Origin: Mesorhizobium sp. M7A.F.Ca.US.008.03.1.1
GTDB lineage: Bacteria; Pseudomonadota; Alphaproteobacteria; Rhizobiales; Rhizobiaceae
Direction: 5' to 3'
DNA length: 64,000 nt
Assembly: GCF_003997495.1 (NCBI RefSeq)
Contig: NZ_RZRU01000003.1
Coordinates: forward strand, 124,001 to 188,000
Each line of letters starts with the position of its first letter. Position 1 is the first letter of the stretch. A program made the translations under genes and the position numbers. Of this stretch, positions 58,924-64,000 are shown in pieces. The notes under the pieces were generated by a model, which made no database searches, was not told where the DNA came from, and saw nothing but the letters and a program-made list of their open reading frames with translations.

Positions 58924-60477
58924 TCATGGCCCGTCCGGGCCAGGGTGCCTGGCCGAGAAAGCCGCCGCCGCCGCCCGTGACGGCAGGTCCAGCTTGAGCA
59001 GTATGTTGGCGACATGGCGCTTGACCGTGTGTTCGCTCAGCCTCAATTCGGCGGCGATCGCGGCATTGCTCTTGCCGTCGGCGACGAGGCTCACCACCTC
59101 GCTTTCGCGCGCCGTCAATGCGGCCGGCTCGGCAGCCTTGGGTTTGGGCCTGCAGGCGGGTTCCAGATGCTGTTCGGACGTCGCATGGACCAGCGCCAGC
59201 GGCTCCTCCAACTCGTCGACGCTGATGCGCCCGGCGTCGGTGAAATGCAGGCCCGACCCAGCCGCCAGATCGGCGATGAGACGCGACGCGATAATGTCGC
59301 CGCGCCCGGCATGGGCGGCCAGTTGCATCGCCACCCGCGCCGTCATCCCAACGGGCGGACCGCGCACTTCGATCTCACCGACATGCGCCCCTTGCGCGCT
59401 TGCCACGCCGATTTCCTGCGCCGCCTCCCGCAGCGATGCCGCGCAGCGTATGGCGCGTGCCGGGCCGTCGAAGCGCGAAATCATCAACTCGCCATGCAGG
59501 CCCGCCGAACGCCCGCCATGGCGCCCGACCAGCAGCCGCCAGGTTTCCTGGAAGCGTTGGCTGCGTTCGCTCCACATCCGGTCGCCAAGCCGCGCCGTGT
59601 CGTAGATGCGTGTCACCAGAAGTGCCGCCAGCACGCGGTCCACTTCGCCCACGGCGCGCTCGCCGGTCAGGAATTCCTCGATCAGGTCGGCCACCCCATC
59701 GACATCGCCGGTCCAGATCGGATGGTCGCGTCCGGGAATCTCGACAAGCCGGGCACCGGCGATCTTCTGTGCAAGGAAGCGGCTGGCATCGGGGTCGACC
59801 CGCGCATCGTTGCGGCGATGTATCACAAGCGTCGGCGCGCTGATCACGCTCAGGATATGGCGGATGTCGACGTCGGCATTCATGCGCGCCAGCGCCGCCG
59901 CCGCCGTCGGGCTCGCCGACAAACGTTCGAAACGTGCCCACCACTGAGCGAAATGCGCGTCGTCGACCCGGCTCGGCGCGAAATGGGGCAGCGTGGCGCC
60001 GGTGCCCCAGGCTGTCTCCGCCATCGCGATGAAAGCCTTGAGGCGTTCGGGCGACATCACCCATTTGTGGAAATGCGCATAGCCGCCATAGAGCGCCAGC
60101 GCCCGCGTCCGCTCCGGATAGGTGGCGGCGAACAGCATCGCCATCGGCGCGCCTTCGGAGGAGCCGAGCAGCGCCGCACGGCCGCTGCCGGCGGCGTCCA
60201 TAACCGCGCGCACATCGTCCATCCGCGTTTCGAGACTGGGCAGGTTATGCGCGTCGACGCGGTCGGAAAGACCGGTGCCGCGCTTGTCGAACAGGATCAG
60301 CCGCGAGAATGCCGAAAGCCGCCTCAAGAGCCTGGTGTAGCCCTCGTCTTCCCAGTGCAGGTCGAGGTTGGAAATGTAACCCGGCACGAAGACGAGATCG
60401 AGCGATCCCTGCCCGACCACCTGATAGGCGATCCGCACATCGCCGCTACGGGCGTATCGCGTCTCGATCGGCCTCAC
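58924..60477 (-). CDS. Tri-domain regulator: alpha/beta hydrolase, degenerate class III cyclase domain, LuxR HTH
   Basis: The 517-residue protein has three parts. Residues 1-280 form an alpha/beta hydrolase with nucleophile Ser107 in GSSEG and late Asp and His (HRRNDARVDPDA, PGRDHPIW). Residues about 285-440 resemble a class III adenylate cyclase (LGDRMWSERSQRFQETW, FDGPARAIRCAASLREAA, GMTARVAMQLAAHAG), but the metal Asp motif reads LVTRIYDT and the TTGDG segment is missing, so it is unlikely to be catalytic. Residues about 455-510 are a LuxR-type HTH (LTARESEVVSLVADGKSNAA). Start is GTG 60477. It probably senses a small ester or lactone, or binds a nucleotide, and controls its neighbours; this is inference. 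Confidence 0.9.
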   Translation of the reverse strand: MRPIETRYARSGDVRIAYQVVGQGSLDLVFVPGYISNLDLHWEDEGYTRLLRRLSAFSRLILFDKRGTGLSDRVDAHNLPSLETRMDDVRAVMDAAGSGRAALLGSSEGAPMAMLFAATYPERTRALALYGGYAHFHKWVMSPERLKAFIAMAETAWGTGATLPHFAPSRVDDAHFAQWWARFERLSASPTAAAALARMNADVDIRHILSVISAPTLVIHRRNDARVDPDASRFLAQKIAGARLVEIPGRDHPIWTGDVDGVADLIEEFLTGERAVGEVDRVLAALLVTRIYDTARLGDRMWSERSQRFQETWRLLVGRHGGRSAGLHGELMISRFDGPARAIRCAASLREAAQEIGVASAQGAHVGEIEVRGPPVGMTARVAMQLAAHAGRGDIIASRLIADLAAGSGLHFTDAGRISVDELEEPLALVHATSEQHLEPACRPKPKAAEPAALTARESEVVSLVADGKSNAAIAAELRLSEHTVKRHVANILLKLDLPSRAAAAAFSARHPGPDGP

Positions 60478-60586
60478 GAGATTTCCACCCCGGCCTGACG
60501 ATTTCTGGTCGTCGAACCATAGCAGAACGGCGCGGATTGCGGCAGTTTAAACTCGAAGACGAATATAAGCCGGCGCGGCTTGGCGG

Positions 60587-60898
60587 CTATGCCTGCGAGG
60601 CAGCGACGTCGGCAGGGGAGGGCTCGAGTCCGAGTTTGAGGTCGGCCGCAGCCGGCGTGATCGGCCGCTTGATCCTGGCGGAGGCGGCCACCACCAACTC
60701 GTTGAAGTTCCCGCTGCCGTCGTCCAGCATCTCGAAGAACTGCCGCCGCATCCTCGGCTCCCAGAACTTGTTGATGTGCTCGGCGACGCCGGCAATGCCT
60801 TCCTCGCGCGGCTTGGAATGGAAGAAATCGGCGATCTGGTTTGCCATGCGCACCAGCTTCTCGGCGGTGCTCATAATGTGTTCTTCGTCATGCGACAT
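60587..60898 (-). CDS. fdsD: Formate dehydrogenase delta subunit
   Basis: The 103-residue small subunit of NAD-dependent molybdenum formate dehydrogenase has the opening STAEKLVRMANQIADFFHSK and NKFWEPRMRRQF typical of FdsD. In relatives FdsD is needed for an active enzyme. Its start lies 11 bp inside fdhD, so the two are coupled. An internal ATG at 60874 would fit too. Confidence 0.92.
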   Translation of the reverse strand: MSHDEEHIMSTAEKLVRMANQIADFFHSKPREEGIAGVAEHINKFWEPRMRRQFFEMLDDGSGNFNELVVAASARIKRPITPAAADLKLGLEPSPADVAASQA

Positions 60899-61718
60899 GC
60901 TTGGCAACTCCGTAAACCACCCGGTCGGAGTGGGTGAAAATATCAAAATCGTCGCCGCGAACCAGCGCCACCAGCGTCATGCCGGCCTCTTGCGCCGTGC
61001 GGATGGCAAGTGCGGTCGGCGCCGAGACGGCGATGATGAAGGCCGAGCCGATAGAAGCCGTCTTCTGCACCATTTCAACCGAAACCCTGGATGTCACCAC
61101 GACAGCACCGGATGCGCCATCAATGCCGGCTTTGGCCAGCGCGCCGGCCAGCTTGTCGAGCGCATTGTGACGGCCGACATCTTCGCGCGCCATGACGATG
61201 CCCTTGCCAGGCACATAGAAACCGGCGGCGTGCACCGCTCCGGTCTCGGTGTGCAGCGGCTGCACTTTCGACAAAAGCTTGACCGAGGCGACGATGTCAT
61301 CGGCGTCAAGTGTAAGTTTGGACGCACCGACCGCGTCGACCGAGCGCATCGCTTCCTCGATCGATTCGATGCCGCAGAGCCCGCAGCCGACCGGCCCCGC
61401 GAGCCTTCGCCGCCGCGCCTCGAAGCGTGTGTTGGCGGTGTCCTTCAGCCGGATCTGGATGTCGATGCCGGCGCCATGGTCCTCGACCTCGATCGCTTCG
61501 ATCTCATCCTGTAACGAGATGATGCCTTCGGTCAGCGAGAAGCCGAGCGCGAAATCCTCGAAGTCGGCCGGGCTCGCCATCATCACGGCGTGGGTGGTGC
61601 CGGCAAAGGAGAACGCCACCGGCGTCTCTTCCGGCACCATCCGGTCGGTAGCGGTCGTGCCTACCGCGCGGCGCGCCAGCCGCGATACTTGGGTCGTGGC
61701 TTTGCGGCGCGCGCTCAA
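60888..61718 (-). CDS. fdhD: Formate dehydrogenase accessory sulfurtransferase FdhD
   Basis: The 276-residue protein moves sulfur from a cysteine desulfurase to the molybdenum cofactor of formate dehydrogenase. The key cysteine loop GCGLCGIES and the cofactor-binding region MAREDVGRHNALDKL are present. It starts two bases after the fdsA stop. Confidence 0.96.
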   Translation of the reverse strand: MSARRKATTQVSRLARRAVGTTATDRMVPEETPVAFSFAGTTHAVMMASPADFEDFALGFSLTEGIISLQDEIEAIEVEDHGAGIDIQIRLKDTANTRFEARRRRLAGPVGCGLCGIESIEEAMRSVDAVGASKLTLDADDIVASVKLLSKVQPLHTETGAVHAAGFYVPGKGIVMAREDVGRHNALDKLAGALAKAGIDGASGAVVVTSRVSVEMVQKTASIGSAFIIAVSAPTALAIRTAQEAGMTLVALVRGDDFDIFTHSDRVVYGVAKHVA

Positions 61719-61720
61719 GA

Positions 61721-64000
61721 CTACTCCGCCGCTTCCAGCTTCGCGATGCGACGGCTGTTGCGTGCCTGCTCGTCATAGTCGCGTTGCCATTCCGATGGCC
61801 CGTTGGAGGCGCCGACCTGCACCGCCGTCACTTTGTATTCCGGACAGTTGGTCGCCCAGTCGGAGAAGTCGGTGGTGATGACGTTGGCCTGCGTGTCCGG
61901 ATGGTGGAAGGTCGTGTAGACCACGCCGGGCGACACCCGGTCGGTGATCAGCGCGCGCAGCGTCGTTTCGCCCGAGCGGCTGGTCAGCCGGACCCAGTCG
62001 CCGTCGCGCAAGCCGCGGTTCTCGGCATCGTGCGGATGGATCTCCAGCCGGTCCTCCGAGTGCCACATGCTGTTGTCGGTGCGCCTGGTCTGCGCGCCGA
62101 CATTGTACTGGCTGAGGATGCGGCCGGTGGTGAGCAGCAGCGGGAAGCGCGGCCCCGTCCTCTCGTCCGTCGCCACATATTCGGTGCGGATGAACTTGCC
62201 TTTGCCACGCACGAACGCATCGATGTGCATGATCGGGGTGCCGAGCGGCGCCTTCTCGTTGCAGGGCCATTGCACGGATCCGACGCGGTCGAGCAGCTCG
62301 AAGGAGACGCCGGCGAAGCTCGGCGTCGTCATCGCGATCTCGTCCATGATCTGCGAGGGATGCTCATAGTTCCAGTCCAGCCCGATGGCGCGGGCAAGCT
62401 CCTGCGTCGCCTCCCAATCGGCGTAGCGCGCCTTCGGCTCAAGAACCTTGCGCACCATGTTGATGCGGCGCTCGGCGTTGGTGAAGGTGCCGTCCTTCTC
62501 CAGGAAGGTCGAGCCCGGCAGGAAGACATGCGCGTAGTTTGCCGTCTCGTTGAGGAAAAGGTCGTGCACGACGACGCATTCCATCGCGGCAAGGCCGGCG
62601 GCGACATGCTTGGTGTCGGGATCGGACTGCAGAATGTCCTCGCCCTGGATGTAGATGCCCCTGAAGCTGCCGTCGACGGCGGCATCCAGCATGTTGGGGA
62701 TGCGCAGGCCGGGTTCGTCGTCCAGCTTCACGCCCCACAAGGTCTCATAGATGTCGCGCACGGCTTCGCCGGAGATGTGGCGATAGCCGGGCAGTTCGTG
62801 CGGGAAGGAGCCCATGTCGCAGGAACCCTGCACGTTGTTCTGGCCGCGCAACGGGTTCACGCCGACGCCGGGCCGGCCGATATTGCCGGTGGCCATGGCG
62901 AGATTGGCGATTGCCATCACCGTGGTCGAACCCTGGCTGTGTTCCGTCACGCCGAGGCCGTAATAGATCGCACCGTTGCCGCCGGTGGCGTAGAGGCGGG
63001 CGGCACCCCGGATCAACTCGGGATCGACGCCGGACAATTTGCCGACGGTTTCGGGGCTGTTTTCCGGCAAGGCGACGAACGATGCCCAATCCTGGAACTC
63101 CGTCCAGTCGCAGCGTTCGCGGATAAAGGCTTCGTCGAACAGGCCCTCGGTGACGATCACATGCGCCAGCGCCGTCAGCACGGCCACATTGGTGCCGGGC
63201 TTCAGCGGCAGGTGGTAATCCGCTTCGATATGGGCCGACTTGACCATCTCGGTGCGGCGCGGATCGAGCACGATCAGCTTGGCGCCCTGGCGCAGCCGCT
63301 TCTTCAGCCGCGAGGCGAACACCGGATGGGCGGAAGCCGGATTGGCGCCGATGATGACGGCGACGTCGGTGAAGTCGACGGAATCGAAATCCTGCGTGCC
63401 GGCCGAGGTGCCATAGGTCTGGCCGAGTCCGTAGCCCGTCGGCGAATGGCAGACGCGTGCGCAGGTGTCGACATTGTTGTTGCGAAAACCCTGCCGCACC
63501 ATCTTCTGGACGAGATAGGTTTCCTCATTGGTGCAGCGCGACGAGGTGATGCCGCCGATCGCGGTGCGCCCGTACTGGTACTGGATGCGGCGGAATTCCT
63601 TGGCGGTATGGGCGATCGCCTCTTCCCAGCTCACTTCGCGCCACGGATCGGTGACCTTTTCGCGGATCATCGGCGACAGGATGCGGTCCTTGTGGGTGGC
63701 ATAGCCATAGGCGAAACGGCCCTTGACGCAGGAATGGCCGTGGTTCGCCTTGCCCTCCTTGTAGGGCATCATGCGAATGACCTCGTCGTCCTTCACCTCC
63801 GCCTTGAACGAGCAGCCGACGCCGCAATAGGCGCAGGTGGTGACGGCCGAGCGCTCTGGCAGGCCCTTTGCAAGCACGGTCTTCTCACGCAGCGCATCGG
63901 TTGGACAGGCCTGCACGCAGGCGCCGCAGGACACGCATTCCGAATCGATGAACGCCTCGTGCATTCCCGCCGAAACCCGGGATTCGAAGCCTCGTCCCTC
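61721..64000 (-). CDS. fdsA: Formate dehydrogenase alpha subunit, C-terminal 759 residues
   Basis: This is the molybdopterin subunit of soluble NAD-dependent formate dehydrogenase, which oxidises formate to CO2. The visible part has a ferredoxin-like cluster (CVSCGACVQACPTDAL), the 4Fe-4S motif next to the molybdenum domain (CAYCGVGC), catalytic Cys-His (RVCHSPTGYG) and the C-terminal cofactor-binding domain. The frame stays open to the window end (EGRGFESRVSAGMHEAF), matching the N-terminal region of FdsA, so the gene is cut by the window and the internal ATG at 63964 is not the start. fdsG and fdsB should lie beyond. Confidence 0.97.
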   Translation of the reverse strand, partial: EGRGFESRVSAGMHEAFIDSECVSCGACVQACPTDALREKTVLAKGLPERSAVTTCAYCGVGCSFKAEVKDDEVIRMMPYKEGKANHGHSCVKGRFAYGYATHKDRILSPMIREKVTDPWREVSWEEAIAHTAKEFRRIQYQYGRTAIGGITSSRCTNEETYLVQKMVRQGFRNNNVDTCARVCHSPTGYGLGQTYGTSAGTQDFDSVDFTDVAVIIGANPASAHPVFASRLKKRLRQGAKLIVLDPRRTEMVKSAHIEADYHLPLKPGTNVAVLTALAHVIVTEGLFDEAFIRERCDWTEFQDWASFVALPENSPETVGKLSGVDPELIRGAARLYATGGNGAIYYGLGVTEHSQGSTTVMAIANLAMATGNIGRPGVGVNPLRGQNNVQGSCDMGSFPHELPGYRHISGEAVRDIYETLWGVKLDDEPGLRIPNMLDAAVDGSFRGIYIQGEDILQSDPDTKHVAAGLAAMECVVVHDLFLNETANYAHVFLPGSTFLEKDGTFTNAERRINMVRKVLEPKARYADWEATQELARAIGLDWNYEHPSQIMDEIAMTTPSFAGVSFELLDRVGSVQWPCNEKAPLGTPIMHIDAFVRGKGKFIRTEYVATDERTGPRFPLLLTTGRILSQYNVGAQTRRTDNSMWHSEDRLEIHPHDAENRGLRDGDWVRLTSRSGETTLRALITDRVSPGVVYTTFHHPDTQANVITTDFSDWATNCPEYKVTAVQVGASNGPSEWQRDYDEQARNSRRIAKLEAAE

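Overview
This 64 kb window is high-GC chromosomal DNA of an alphaproteobacterium, most likely a Rhizobiales member close to Mesorhizobium. The evidence is the run of housekeeping genes trpS, murJ, glnD, mutS and maeB, an HmrR/CueR-type copper regulator, soluble NAD-type formate dehydrogenase genes, and several families of intergenic palindromic repeats of the kind seen in rhizobial genomes. The genus is an inference from general knowledge, not from a search. I saw no tRNA, rRNA, CRISPR array, insertion sequence or prophage.

Layout. 0-6 kb: a small membrane protein, a possible structured RNA with a strong terminator, a Tat-exported Arg/Trp-rich protein, an hmrR-osmC pair, an L,D-transpeptidase lipoprotein, a NIPSNAP protein, a NifU-type Fe-S protein, a universal stress protein and trpS. 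6-12 kb: a vapBC toxin-antitoxin pair, murJ, glnD and a family 25 glycosyltransferase. 12-16 kb: a copper-resistance unit (P1B ATPase, DUF305 protein, aldo/keto reductase) behind a textbook 19-bp-spacer MerR-family promoter, which fits control by the HmrR encoded 10 kb away. 16-24 kb: mutS, maeB, an orphan MbcA/ParS-like protein, an adenosine/PfkB kinase and an EamA transporter broken by a one-base frameshift.

24-41 kb: an EI24 membrane protein, a trans-3-hydroxyproline dehydratase with an isocitrate-lyase/PEP-mutase-like partner, a secreted unknown, a HAD phosphatase overlapping dut, an AsnC regulator, a DUF6356 protein, a class II glutamine amidotransferase, an amidase, a FAD amino-acid oxidase, prfC, a VOC protein, ilvD and an MsbA-like ABC exporter. 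41-49 kb: a small-amine module with a cytosine-deaminase-like amidohydrolase, a DMT transporter, two different choline-kinase-like proteins, a methyltransferase, a dimethylglycine/sarcosine dehydrogenase translationally coupled to one kinase, and a divergent DeoR regulator.

49-57 kb: a DedA protein, a LysR regulator, and a polyamine/GABA operon in the same order as E. coli ydcSTUV-patD. Most gaps in that operon hold large palindromes. 57-64 kb: a tri-domain regulator (alpha/beta hydrolase, degenerate class III cyclase domain, LuxR HTH) with three small downstream genes, then fdsD, fdhD and the C-terminal ~760 residues of fdsA, which runs off the window end.

Most of the window is ordinary core genome. 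The least explained parts are the tri-domain regulator cluster, the kinase/dehydrogenase module with its long structured leader, the candidate RNA near 600-784, and the palindromic repeats inside the ydc-like operon.
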